From NCBI GenBank assembly GCA_948099385.1, contig CANUEZ040000029.1:3937501-4001500 (forward strand): a DNA stretch of 64,000 bases. Direction: 5' to 3'. Source of the DNA: Fasciola hepatica. Lineage: Eukaryota > Platyhelminthes > Trematoda > Plagiorchiida > Fasciolidae. The position numbers were made by a program, and so were the translations under genes. The stretch's first letter is position 1. Every line of letters begins with the position of its first letter. A model generated the notes under the pieces. That model saw only the letters and a program-made list of their open reading frames with translations, did not search any database and was not told the origin of the DNA. Below, in pieces: positions 48,701 through 61,260 of the stretch.

Positions 48701-49652
48701 CGTGCAAAAACCACCCATGGACGACGTTCGAGTACGACATATGGACGCGTTTTCCATGAGGTCTCACAACGATATACCAACAAAATCCTTCTATTAAATG
48801 AATGGAGAAAACTTGCGTCGGTGAACAGATGCGAGCGTATTCTATATATTGGGACACAGAAACAGTACCGACAGGAGAGTTACACGGGGGGAGATTCCCA
48901 ATGAAAACATTTGAAGATTGCTATTTGGCGAACAAAGACATTCTCGGCGATTCATGCTCGTACCAATAAATCGCAATATATTACGACAAGGCAAAGGGTC
49001 GGACCAATTAGAAAAATGAAACCTGATAGAGAACAGAAGCGTCAAAATGTTAGGAACAGTTGTGATCCAGGCTTAAATCAAGACAAACCACATTCCGTTT
49101 TCATTTTAACCTGAAATACAGCTGTCTTTTCACTTTTTTGCCAAAATTATCTCTATCAAGTCTTGTCTGTCTAGTTATCCTGACAATTTATCTTGCAGTC
49201 TTATATTCTAATGTAATCGCATGAGTAGGAGTCACTGCAAGCGAGCTTGTTTGCCAAACTGTGTTCTCCTAATACTTGGAGTCAAACCAGCGCACAGTGA
49301 GGAATGTACATCAGCTCAAACCACTTATTTTATTTTGTCTCCATCGTGTAGGGTTTCGTATACTCCTCCCGGACCAAGTTCATGGTTGCTTCAGTGAGGC
49401 ATAGCATATGCTTGTCGAAGCTGTGGCTACGGTGACTGGGTGAAACATGGACTCTGCGGATGCACTGGCCGTTTATTGCTCTTCGGTGTTCGCTCCCTAC
49501 CGACCAGGAATGTAAAGCCTCGGTGTTCTGGCAGCAGCACAGGTTTCTCTCAGAGATGTCCGAATCAATCAGTCCTCGACTGTGTAGGTCCAGGGTAACA
49601 TGGGCACACTAGAATCGGAAACCTCTGGTCTTCGATGAAATTTCGCTTCCTT
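45711..49652. other. Unassigned 3.9 kb
   Basis: Several 60-116 codon frames occur on both strands (for example minus 46,233-45,925, 48,114-47,800 and 48,857-48,507). None shows motifs I can name. 48,114-47,800 reads as moderately coding-like, but no family was recognised. About 49,380-49,652 is probably the upstream part of the LINE split at 49,653. No RNA genes or terminal repeats were seen. Confidence 0.35.
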
Positions 49653-49843
49653 TGCTTCAGCGGAGCAACTTTAAACCGACCAGTCCACGGTTTGAACCGC
49701 CCACCCATTCAGTGGGAGCTTGTGAAGTCGCCGAAGGGTAGAGAATTCGCGTGATCATACCATTTATCGTGTCCCGCAATCGATCTGGACCCGAAGCTGT
49801 TTTCTAGTAGCCCACGGTCTGTGGCTTCGAAGGCTGAGGAAAT
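49653..49843 (+). repeat. Left copy of a long target-site duplication (LINE pre-RT segment)
   Basis: These 182-190 bp recur at 53,465-53,654 with about 94% identity, immediately on the other side of the LINE-U element. The left copy ends where the element's tail begins, and the right copy begins where its truncated 5' end stops. In the plus frame the text (KGREFA...DPKLFSSSPRSVASK) fits the pre-RT helix of CR1-like LINEs, so the target was another LINE. Confidence 0.75.
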
Positions 49844-52800
49844 GATAATAATAATGGTTTATTTCGGAGACGCCCGAGGCATGCCAGGTGCATGGTTAAC
49901 TGTTTACAAGTGATGGAATAAACAAACAGTCCCCTTGAAAAAGTAGAAATTTACACGACAGGATTTGAAAAAACAGGCTAAGTATGGGGAGTAACGTGAG
50001 ATGGAAGTAGGCAAGTGTATGCACATCAAAGGAAATGTGCTAGGTTTAAATGGACGCGTGGAAGGATTCAAAGGGACGCCCGGTGAGTTTAAAAAGTCAA
50101 GGCCAGGTGGGGGGTTCGGCTGGTCAGTATAGGGACAACTGAGGGCTGACTGATTTGCATGGGAAAGGCTAGAAATCAGCATAAGAAACTGTAATAGCGG
50201 GAGACGATGGAGAAAAAGTGAGATTCACTGCAGGGATTAGGTAGCAACGAAGCATTGGTACTCTGCAATAAATGGTCGGCGAACAGGGCAAAAAACGCAT
50301 TGTAAAACAGGGAGCGAGTAAAGTGAGACGTAAAAAGTGAATCAGGTAAAAAAATAGTTCATAGGAATTGGACACAGTAGATGTGGGTTATAGATGTAGA
50401 AGGAATGGATGCATATCATGGTGGCCAGAGGGATGATAGCAAGAGAAATGACCTGTGAAGAACTACGGGATACAGAGCGAATGCTTATTTACATATGTGC
50501 GGTTGTTTATATATATACATATATATATATGCATATATATACATATAAGAGAAGCCGGATCAATAACAATGGAGTCCTAGAAAGAACTTATCAGTAATTA
50601 GGAGGGGCAGGTTAGGTTAAGTCGAATGTTTGTAGAATTAACTTTGGAATATTGTGGTGAATCATCTTCATGACGGGTGAACTTGGCGGATCAACAGAGA
50701 GAGTGGAGAATGCGGAAGCACAGAAAAGACGACGACCGAGAAGCAGTTCAAAAAGGGGGAGATGAAGGAAAGTACCGAGGAGAACAGGTAAGAATGGATC
50801 AAATAACTTGATTTATGCAGGTGAGATATGTGGTGTCGGTCAAGAATGGGAGAAGCAATATTAAATGGGCTTACTTTATTCGGCAGGAGGATGGTGGCGA
50901 TGGAGATGGCTAAGCAGCGCGGAGCGATTGTGCATACAAAGTGGAGAAATTTACCTGGGAGGTGAAACTGCCCATGGTGCAAGATGCCGCAGCTGTGACG
51001 GGAAACAGGGTGGGAGAGGAATGAGCAAAAGGGGTACCAGAGGGTAATGGCAGATTAAATGGACTGAAGCCGTGAATGAGAACCATGGCGAAACAGTGAG
51101 TTTACCTTAGGTGGCAAGTGAAAAAGCAGAACGGTCCAAAAGGCACGCATAAAATGCCCGTGGCACACAGTAGACGAAACAGGAGATGGGAGCACGGGCC
51201 GAAAAAGACAGGCGAGACATAACCAGTAAGATCATTTCATTGCAGGTGGAACACGAAAATGGCAGAGAGGAAAGAAGCACCGGGACAGGTAAACCGGTGG
51301 ACGAACATATCGCACGAGCAATGGATGTGCGTCGGAGTCGGGGACATAGAAACTGGGAGCTGCGTTCCTGCCGGCAATTGTACAAGTGGATGTAAATGGA
51401 CGATACTGATCAGAGCACTGCTAAGTGGAAGGATCTACAGAGGAATTGCAGGGCCAGGCAAGGAAACTAGAGTGTTAGTGACTGGATAATAAATGTGGTT
51501 GTGAGAGATGCGGAGTTTGGAACGGCAGTTCTAATATGAGAATTGTTCATGGGTGCCGTTGGGGCTGGCCTGTACTGGTATTAGGCATAAGAAGGGAGAA
51601 TGGGGGAGGGTGTAACAGAACGGTAGGCAGTGAGGCTTAAGAATGCGATCAGTGAGCTTTATAGGCCTGGGGTGATACCAAATGAATAGGTACTATAAGC
51701 CGGCAACGCCGACATTGTTGAAGAAATAAAATATTGGCCGTCGTCGGCAGAGTGAAGTGGTTAGGACGATAGTGATGTGCAATGAGAGGCGACACAGTGA
51801 GAGTCGATAGGAGCAAGGACAGGATGGGTAGGAGCGAAAGGTGGGCATACAGTGGCGAACAAGGATGGTTGGAGTACGCGGTCTGCAGCTGACGGCATTA
51901 GAGCGTGCGATCCGCAAGCGGTGCCAGTGGGTGGGACCGGCCGTACGATGGACACTCAACCTGAAAAACACTTCGAGGTGAACACAGGGAGTGTGATCCA
52001 CCAACTTATTGCGCTCACACAACGTAGAAGAAGACTTGCACGCCCGATGTGCGCCGGCCAAAGCGGTGGATCTGACCGCGCCCAGCACCGTTGGGAATAG
52101 CACCAATGTTTATTGGTGGTTATGCATGTGGGGTGTAGTTCAACTGTGATAGTATGGGATATAAGTTCGGCGGTCGGACGGTCAGGTTGCAAGAGGCTCC
52201 AGAGGACGAAGCCAGCGGCTAATAATTACCCAAACAGCGGCGTTATCCAGGCGCGTATACCAAGGTAGAGGGTGAAATTCGCGTAAGGAGAGAACTGGAA
52301 AAAGAGAGTAGATAACAAAGAGCAGTCAGGGTGTGCCCCTACTGTGGATCAACGGTTAATGGGGGCATACGAAAACCAGTAAAGGACGAGGCATAAGAGT
52401 GACAGAAACTACGGGGGTAGATGGAAGCAAAGTGGTTGGAATTAGTGGCATTTCAATTTTTTGGTTCATTAAGGAAATGGACACAGGTAGTATGACGTTG
52501 AGAACTCAGTCAGGTAGATGAAACTGTCTATCTTTGATTGTGTCCTTAATTAAAGGAAGCAGGGTCGGAGAAGTGGTGCGTCTTAGAAGCCGATGCCCCT
52601 CTCGTGAGCTATATCTTCTGGCATGCTCATATTAGATAAGTGTAGTGCACGGGTTGCGCTGAGGTATGGGATGAGTGCCGACAGAAATTGGCATTTGGTT
52701 AATGAAGCTCGAAGGATGATGGGCAACTTGTTCCAGATTTTGGAGTGGACAAGAAGGAAAAAATATGACCGTATGGCCGACTTAGCTATACTAGAAGGGA

Positions 52801-53464
52801 CAGTAAAAGGCCTGTGCCGAAGTGAGTAGGGTTTTCACGGGAGAAGCTTACTGGGTCAAAGGAAAAAGACCGGTTATGGAGCAGGTTATACAAGAAGACT
52901 AAGTTTAGTCTTAAGCGGCTAAGCCAGATTGGGTCAAGATTCAGATTTTGGCATCGTTTTCTATAGTTTAAAGACGTGGACCAACCAAGTAGTTGTTTGG
53001 TTAAACGCCTTTTTATGCCTTCAATCGCAACTCTGTCGAATTTCGTCGTGTTAGAAAATATTACTGGGAAGTATTCAAGCAAAGGCCTGACGTGTGATTT
53101 GTAGATGCTGATGATGCTGTCCCGGAGACGAAAGGAGTGCAAGAGCAGGGCCACACTTCTTCTAGCCTTGGCTGTTTGGATGGCGGCGTGCTCAGAAAAG
53201 CTGAGGGAGCAGGAATAGCTGAGGCCCAAATCGCGGATGGTGGGTCGACTGGCTTTTGCGGACCCACCAAGAGTTAGGGATCCAGGGGGCAATTGGAACT
53301 TGTAGGTCAGAACCTCGCACGTATCAGTGGAAAAGCTCATCCTCCAGGTGTGGCACCAGCGGTCAAGTGCAGCGAGGTCAGCGGAAATGTTGCAAAGAGT
53401 AGGATAGTATCATTAGAATTGAATGAGTAAACCATTTTTATATCGTCTGCAAATAAGAATGGCG
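49844..53464 (-). mobile_element. LINE-U, 3.6-kb copy with long 3' UTR and RT C-terminal half
   Basis: Minus orientation. The 5' end (53,464) lies inside RT just before an intact catalytic FADDIKMVYSF (FADD at 53,442-53,453). The frame then shifts and continues at 53,340-52,786 through thumb and connection (LGLSYSCSLSFSEHAA, IYKSHVRPLLEY, FDRVAIEGIKRRLTKQL, LNYRKRCQNLNLDPIWLSR). A frameshift near 52,790 leads to HSKIWNKLPIILRAS and stop. About 2.7 kb of 3' UTR follows, carrying the block at 51,960-52,100 and a TA-rich tract at 50,500-50,545. It ends with GGCATGCCTCGGGCGTCTCC, GAAATAAACC and ATT repeats at 49,890-49,844. It is flanked by long direct duplications. Confidence 0.88.
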
Positions 53465-54100
53465 TGCTTCAGCAGTGCAACTTTCAACCGACCAGTCCAC
53501 GGTTTGAACCGCCCACCCATTCAGTAGGAGCTTGTGAAGTCACCGAAGGGTAGAGAATTCGCGTGATCATTCCGTTTGTCGTGTCCTGAAATCGATCCGG
53601 ACCCGAAGCTGTTTTCTAGTAGCCCACGGTCTGTGGCTTCGAAGGTAGTGGAAAGCCTGATTGATTGCTAACTCTGAAAGTACTTTGATGATAGCCACAT
53701 GCTCAAAGCCCGATACGGTTTTTGGGGACGAAGATCATACCAAACACTCCCTACTTAGGTAATGGAGTGATGCTCCAGAGCCATCAACAAAAGGTTCTGA
53801 TGGATTTCCTCTTACCAGGCTTCTGGAAAACCCTTGATCGAGTGAGACCGTCCATGTTATTTGAAGGGCCGTGCAACTTAGGGTTCCAAGAGTCCTTCAA
53901 CGCTTGTGCGCGGAACTACCTATGTGGTCGAACTTTCCTTGTTCGAGCCAACGCGGTCCCCTCGCAAGAATGTTTGCCCACAGTCATGGTATCACAGGGC
54001 TTCGTATCAGACCCTAGGCTGACCGCCATCTCCGAGGACAATCTTATACTGCCCGTAGATTCCAGCTTTCTGTTTTACGCCACATCAGACGGCCGGTAAA
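53465..54100 (+). pseudogene. Split LINE: right duplication copy plus RT fragment
   Basis: 53,465-53,654 is the right copy of the duplicated segment. RT text follows in the frame 53,722-54,099: motif A is decayed to FWKTLDRVRPSMLFE, then CNLGFQESFNACARNYLCGR, SQECLPTVMVSQGFVSDPRL (the SGVPQGSVLGPLL block) and ILPVDSSFLFYATSDGR, where YADD has become YATS. Spacing between the blocks is normal. About 60 codons between the pre-RT helix and motif A are missing. This was an older LINE already present when LINE-U inserted. Confidence 0.8.
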
Positions 54101-57100
54101 AGTGCTGAACCGGGTATTTATTGCCCTTGTAATTCTCTTGACGGCAATCCCATAACGTGAGCTTCCGTCAAATTACTCTACCTAGTACTGCCTTTCTGTA
54201 ATTTTAACCTATTCCAAAGGGAAATTCTATGGCAAACCTTATGCAGCTTCATATTCTCTTCACCTCTCAACGGTTAGCTTTATCAGAATCGAGCGCAGCA
54301 CCCAAGTTTGGAGCGCAAGTGTAGGTACTGTTGTAAGGCCATCGGCCGAGTGACGCAGAAAAGCCCATCCATAGTCTACAGTGACATCCGCCGTGGGAAA
54401 TAAGCGGGAGGTACTTCGAGCAGACGCAGCTGGGGCAGACTTTATTACCTTCCACCAAACCAAGGGAAAGAGGTAAATTTAACGCATAACCATTTTGCTT
54501 ATAGCAGTACCTCAACTGTGAACTGGACAGGGAGGATGGTAGGGTAGGCGGCGTTATATTTTAGCTAGTCGCTCATCTCCTACAGGGAACACAAACAACC
54601 AAATTTGGTGGTTTCCTCCACGGTCAGTCTTGGCGATAGAGGATTGCTCTCTATCCGCGCCAGCCGTAGATTTTTATCAGTCGCGGAAGAAGACACAAGC
54701 CCCGATTACCAGCAGCTGAAGCTGGAAATAGTATCCTGAAATTCGGCAAACTAAGCACTCCAGGGGTGGACCGGAAGGTAGATGGACGCAATGGTCTTCC
54801 TTCAGCTGGGACCCCATTGATACGGTATGCGAAAAAACCAATCTCTAGCATTTTCACCGACCTGCTTCTTGGAAGGACGGCCGTACCCCTGCTCTACTGT
54901 ACGTTACAGTAACCAAGTGTTAGGCCCATGAGTGGGGCCCAGGGATCACTAGCACCGTTTGGCAAAAGTAACATTGGCGCTCTGGAACTCCTTCACGCTT
55001 AGGTTACGGAAGGTCTCCGGAAATCGGAAGAGGACATCCAAGCAGCTAGATGTCAGCAACAACGTTTTTGAGGCTAAATCGTTAAGAAGGAAACGATTAT
55101 TCGGCAACATAGGCGACTCACCGGACCCAGCAGAGTGTAATCTCAGTCTTTCGGATGGAGAATTCGCCTTACCCAGAAAGGTATGATACATGAGTCATCT
55201 ACAGCAACCAAACAGCACGGTGACCAAGGTTTAGCAGACGAAACCTGAGGCTTGCAAATGCTTCCAGGAGAATAAAGGTCGCTTAAGATACCTACAGGAA
55301 GTAAGGACACGAAATTCGGTGGTTAAAATACAAAGGGCAAAATAATCACGCCCGGATTGGCCTACGGAGAAAGGCAAAAGCTTCACCTAAGGCACATTCC
55401 GTAATGTCATCGAAAATGATATTGCGTGGTTCATTTTGGAAAAGCTTGATACGTGACGCTCTGCACGCTCAAGTGATTCAGGTGACGATACTTTAGGAGC
55501 TACTTGGGCATGAAAGAGTTAGGAGCATTTTTGAATGGTTCGAAATGATAATAACTCCCGGAAAATTAAAACTCTAGGTTTTATGAGCAATTTGGCTGGT
55601 GACGTATAAAGTCACCTGAAAGTGTACGGCAAAAAGGTTATGAAAAGTGGGTGGGAAAGTGAAAATTTCCATAATGCTCTTTCACTGTCTTTCTGCTTAA
55701 AAAAAGAGATGGTCACAAACGAGAGATGAAAGGCCATTGGCAGTTTGCAAAGAAAGATAGAGACACGGACGGGGAACTGAAAAAGGAGCGGGAAAGGGGC
55801 ATCAGAAACAGAATATAGTGAGACGGGTAAAGAACAGGCCGGTGACATTTGTTGGTGGTGTGCTGACTGCACGGGCCACGTAGAAGATAGCCGAAATATA
55901 CGGTGGGTGACGGTGCCTGAGCGATGATGTAGGGAATGACCAAAAGACAAACACGTATTCGATTCGTACACCGGTAACTTCCTAATAGGAGAATCGATGC
56001 ATCAACGTGTAAATACGGATGTAATGATTATTCACTCTTGGGTTGGCAGCTCCGACAACTCGGAGACAGATAACTCGTAAGAGTGATAGTTGAACATATG
56101 GAGTACATGAGAGTAGGCGCACCTCCGATAATGGCCATTTAAATAGAGTGCTTATGCGATACCGAAGGCAAACATAACTGCTCAAGACTAATCCAGAGAA
56201 AACAGCGGAGACGAAGCATCCTATGTAGAACAAAATAGAGCGGAACAGTCAGAGTAGATAGCATTATTAGCTTCTGGATATAATTCAAGAAAATCCGAGG
56301 TGTATCAAGCAAACAGCATGTTCGAAGATTGACGGATACTACCAGAGTGATGAAGAGAGCGGCTACCGGGGGGGAACTGGTCAGCAAATTGTTGCTGTGC
56401 AACGGGTGAACCCTGGTGTAGCGGTACGGAAATGGTGAAGCGGGCAATAAATTGGTCTGAGGCGCACAGCTGCAGTGATTGTACTGTCAACAGCATGCAG
56501 TGGCGCTCATAGAGTGGGAAGAAGTTTAGTGAATAGCTTTTAGTAATCTTTTTCTCGGCGGAACCTGCAGCAGGGGCAGAGAGACGGGATACAACGTCCA
56601 GGAGTCTGGTGCAAAAAACGGGATGAGGCGTCAGATATTAGGTGAACTAAGTCATTTCACGATGGTAACGGTAGGAATAGGCGGTGATAAGCTGACAAAA
56701 CTAGTTAGGTAGCAAACTCATGGCACGCCATAAGATTAACTGCTACCGTCAGAGTGACAACAAAGCCGGTTGCCGTGAAAACTGGCAAGCATTTGGCAAA
56801 TTGATGGCTTTGTACAGGAGGCTGATGATGTACAAACATGAAGGCGGTAACTGGGTAAAAAGGGGTTTGGGATGCAAAGCTACATTGATTACGGAGCCAA
56901 CCTGTGTAAGAATGTGAAGGTGGAGAATAATAAGGGTAAGCTCACATCTACCAGGGATTGGTTTGATAGGTATCAAGCAATAACAGCTGACAGGTAACAT
57001 TACGGGAATGATAAACGAGAGGTTACACGCACGGAGAGGATGTGGCACTCTTCCAGACCAGAATAAGGCGAAGGAAGAGCACTGGAATGAGAAAAAATAA

Positions 57101-60100
57101 ACTGGTGGAGGTTGTGGATAATCGTGGTACTGGTGGTTAGCTGGTAATTAACGGGGTTTGAGAAGGTGTCTGGCTGTAGAACAGAATTTATTGATTCTGG
57201 AATTGGTGACAGTCTACCGGGGAGCCTGTTCGGCTGTAGCTCCTTCATGACAACCAGTGTATGACATATCGGTACAGAGAGGTTGCTGTCTAGCATACCA
57301 GATACTGCAAACTTTGGTAGGTAGGGGACGCGAATTAATAAGTTTTGGATTCCACTGGTGCCGTCAAACGGCAACTGAGGCTTAATCCCAAGCGCTACCA
57401 ACTTTCAATTTAGGGACGGCCACACAGATTTCAAGAAAGAGCGCTATTCTATATGGAGTTGCCTCGCTCCAGTTGTATCGCGGGGTCTTACTCAGAGGAC
57501 TGACATGGCAGCTTCGTTGGAGAGTAATTTGGCTGTGGTATGATACACCCCAGAGATTAGGATCCGGTAGCAACTTGTGATTGAGGATTAGATGGAACAT
57601 ACTTTTGTTAAAGTGTCCATTTGGGAGACTCAGGTAGGGTTTTTAAGTTGGGCGGCCTACGACACTTGGGCAACCGTTTATGGTACATTGAGCATGGATG
57701 ACCAGCAGATCCTGGTGGGTTCCGGCCCCAAGAGTCAATGACTATCGCCTGGGTTGCTTGCAGAGTGGCGGTTGGAAGAGGTTCGGACGCCGAATCAAGG
57801 TAAAAAAGCGATTATTGGCCGATGATTTTCTGTTACCTGGAATAGTTTGGGGGCATGCGGTGTCTGAGTGCCCTTTTGGCGGTTCTCAGTCCTAAAGGTT
57901 GAATAGAGTTCAGCTCTTTCGGCCCTTTTGTTTGTAGTGATTCCCCTTCGAAAGTTATCCTGACGTTTTTTTATGATGAGCTGAAAGTCATACCACCCTG
58001 TCCAGAACAAGCCCACCGGTTTTTGGCTGGCCCGAAGTTCGGAAGAGCAGGGAACATTCACTTCGTTGTGTTTGTCAGCGTAGCCTGAAGCAAATGCATG
58101 TCACCTATTTCATTTTGGCGGCCTTGAGGAAGGTGCCACTTGCTAAGTTCGGTACAGTTTTGTGAGGAAGGTTAAAAACTTGAGCGTGGTCTGAATTTTT
58201 TATTTGCTCTGGGACTTCAGAAGATACCCCAGAGGTACATTTTCCACCTTAAAGTTCCGGGAGCAACCCGGTAAGCGATGGGCGAAGAAACGATCAGAAT
58301 TTCGGGAGAAGTTTGCGTATATCGTCTTAATTTAATACGTAGCTTATCAGTATCCCATTCCCGTGGATATTTCTGCTCTTTGCTTAACGAAAGCAGGAGC
58401 GATTGTTTAACTTGTAGAATATCAACCCTTGGCAATTATTCCCGCCGTTTGTAATGGCTATCGATGATTTCAGGCCGGAACCTGGTTTCGTTATACCCAT
58501 TATCACTGTATTATTCACATTCTGTCTCCCTCCACTTACTTTCCAGGCCTGAACGCCGCGAGATCCAAAGTACAAGAACCACCAACACAGAATAAACTCC
58601 ATGAACCCTCTCACTCTGCCGAATTGAGGATTTGTCCCCGGGACTCCCTGCGCTTAGGATTTTAAGGAACCCTTGGCCTAAAATACACGCTCTACTGGTG
58701 TCTGTGTTTTTTCTGCGTGCGACCTGCCAGGGGAGGGTTTGTTGGACGTCGGCCCAGTGTTTGTTTATGAAAAACTGACACCAAGTCGATCTCTGATTCA
58801 TTTAAGAGAGATCGCCACCGCTCCCATTCATCCAGACCCGTCTTGCCCGTTACACATGCCTTGTTTGATGAAGTACATGCCTATCTCCCCCAGTTTTGTA
58901 GTTCTAACGTTCTCTATTAGCGCTAAGGTTTTTTCTCAGTTAAATTCTGAAGGCATTCCCGTCTTTCTTTCATCGAACCTGTAGCTGTGGTCTGTTCTTG
59001 ACCGAGTGGCTTTGCAGCATTGCTTGCCGCCGCTACCCGCGGGTTTGAGTGTGTTCTTGGTAAGCTATCAGGCTTTTCTTTCTATATGAAAGATTACTTC
59101 AAAAGGCTGCAAGGTTTTTAGGTAGAGGTATCTAGATTAGGGAAAGATCTGGTAATGCCGTCTGTCCTCTGTCATTTGGGACAATGCAGCATGGGCATTT
59201 GTCAGACAAATGAAGTTTTTTACCGTCTACTTCGGCCATGATGAAAGCTTTCAAAGCGGATTTCTCTGGCTCCTGTCAAAAATGCAATTTACCTGATAAC
59301 GATATTTTTCGCTCAAATCAGCACCACAACTATCATGTTGGCGTGAATCCGTTTCGGTCTTCACCTAATGATATGGCTAAAATACTTTCGTTGGATAACT
59401 CACACTGTATTTTTCGATATCATGGGGGGTCGATTCTTCTGTGGCTTTTTGGCCTCGGAAAGCACTCGGCCACCTGGAAGAAGTAGCCACTGCAGGGCTC
59501 GGCGGTCGCATATTTTAGTCACAACCCTGAACACCGTGCGATCCTCAGGGACTAAACAGGCACGTTCGTAATACTGTGCTTCGGAGGGCCACCAAATTTC
59601 GTATGTTCCTTAAGTACTTGGGGCCAGAATTTTTCCCCTTTCTGGAGGAGCCCAGTCTCTTGTAGTTATTTGCCACTGGCGGAACTGACGAAACCCCTGT
59701 TAACATTTCTGCTGATACTGTTTCATTCAAATGTTGTCTTATTTGCCCTTCTGATGAAGATGTAATGATACCTGTATTACATGTACAAAAACAAAAGCCT
59801 CCATTTCTGAAGCATGCCTACTAATTTTCTGTCTGTGCTCCAGGCAGCAGTGGAAATACTAAACTTTCTAGATGTGCTTGGTCGTCATGTTTGACGTCTA
59901 TGACTCCTTGGCCATTGTTTATAGCAATTTGTCTAATGATGAGAACAATGTGCTTTGGCCCAAGTCTTCCACTTTTCAGGCTTACCGGCGGATGCTGCAG
60001 TACGGCGGATTTCGCCGAAAAGGTTGCCCGCAGTATCTACCTCACAGGCAATCTTCCAAGTCATATATTAGCCTCTTAGCCAAACTCAGGGGCGCAATGA

Positions 60101-61039
60101 ACGATGGAAGGAAAAGGGGTACCTTATGCCACTTGGCGGAGTGACATTGCCATGTACTATATTTTTGTGGAATACCGATAACAGTGAAATCGGGTGACAG
60201 CTCTAACTAAGTGCCCCTGTGGCAAGAGATTGCGACGCAGCCTTTGATATAGTGTTACACACGACCCCGTTTGGTCCACCAACCTCGGCATCTCGGGAGG
60301 GGTTACCAAAAGACGTCGCAAAATCCCGGATGGCTAAACCCAGATATGTTGCCTGGAACTTTCTGTCACTTTTATGTTTCAGCTGGCATATCACAACCGG
60401 AAACGAAGCCGTTACCTCCGCAAACGACTCCAGCTTATCTCAAGAGGTGGTGAGGCTTTTTCCCACCACCAAAACTTACGATTGTCAGATCGCATCCAGA
60501 GTGTGCTGTCAAAGCGAGGTGGTATTCTCAATGATCTGCCTCTGGAGACTGCTAAAATGGATAGCATTCTTGACCACACGGATGGTACGAACTTTGCGGC
60601 ATACGAACCTTCACAGGACAGCAATCAGAGCGATCCTCTTAAACTGGAAGACCTTACAGTGTTGGCCAATTTTAACGGCACGGCTACTGAAAATTAATTC
60701 CATGTCACAGTTGGAAGTGGATGCCCTCAAGGTTCCTACATACGCAAACCTTGGGGCGACACTTCGACGAATGCCATCTTGTTTTATCTGAGAGAATCAG
60801 GCTCTGAGATGAGACTGGACCGGGACAACTCAGAGAGTTGGAGTGAAAAATTGTAAATTTCCCGGTGCCGTTATTTGGGAGGTTAATGCAGTGTAACCAC
60901 TTTTTATTTGCGGATGCCGTCAAATTTACTCGCTTCCAGGTGTCGGCTACACTGACGATCAAGCGCATCGTACAGTGATGTCTTGCCGACCCAAAAAATC
61001 GCAGTTCGGATCGAGAAGCCACCAAGTAGGCTACTGATC
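54101..61039. other. Unassigned 6.9 kb
   Basis: This is the largest unexplained stretch. 55,500-57,700 is purine-rich on the plus strand with pyrimidine-derived Ser/Pro/Leu frames on the minus strand, the composition of the minus-oriented LINE UTRs, but I could not align it to them. A pair of overlapping plus frames at 60,219-60,791 (190 codons) and 60,374-60,697 (107 codons) has no family I know. The first contains an AFDIVLHTTPF stretch resembling RT motif A. No RNA genes, LTRs or arrays were seen. Confidence 0.35.
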
Positions 61040-61260
61040 ATCCACACGTAGTCCTTTGATAATTCATTTGCTATTCAAGCGAATACTGATAACACACGTC
61101 ATGTGGCACTTATACCTTTATCAGGGTAGTGCACTAGTTTCCCCACTTTTTCCTACTTATGTGAATGGCGTTTTCAAAGTCAAACAAGGTATTGCATTAC
61201 GTTCTGCAACCAACATTAAAAATGCTTGCTCCTTCGAACCTTAAGACCCGTACCCGGGAC
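61040..61260 (+). pseudogene. LINE-U/V-type RT fragment
   Basis: About 61,120-61,240 reads GSALVSPLFPTYVNGVFKV followed by a catalytic region RSATNIKNACSFEP. This corresponds to GSVLGPLxFLxYVNGVFxV and FADDIKxVYSFEP in the LINE-V copy at 32.86 kb, so the FADD box is gone. The flanking sequence (61,260-61,820) may hold the rest of the C-terminus but is too decayed to read. Confidence 0.7.
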
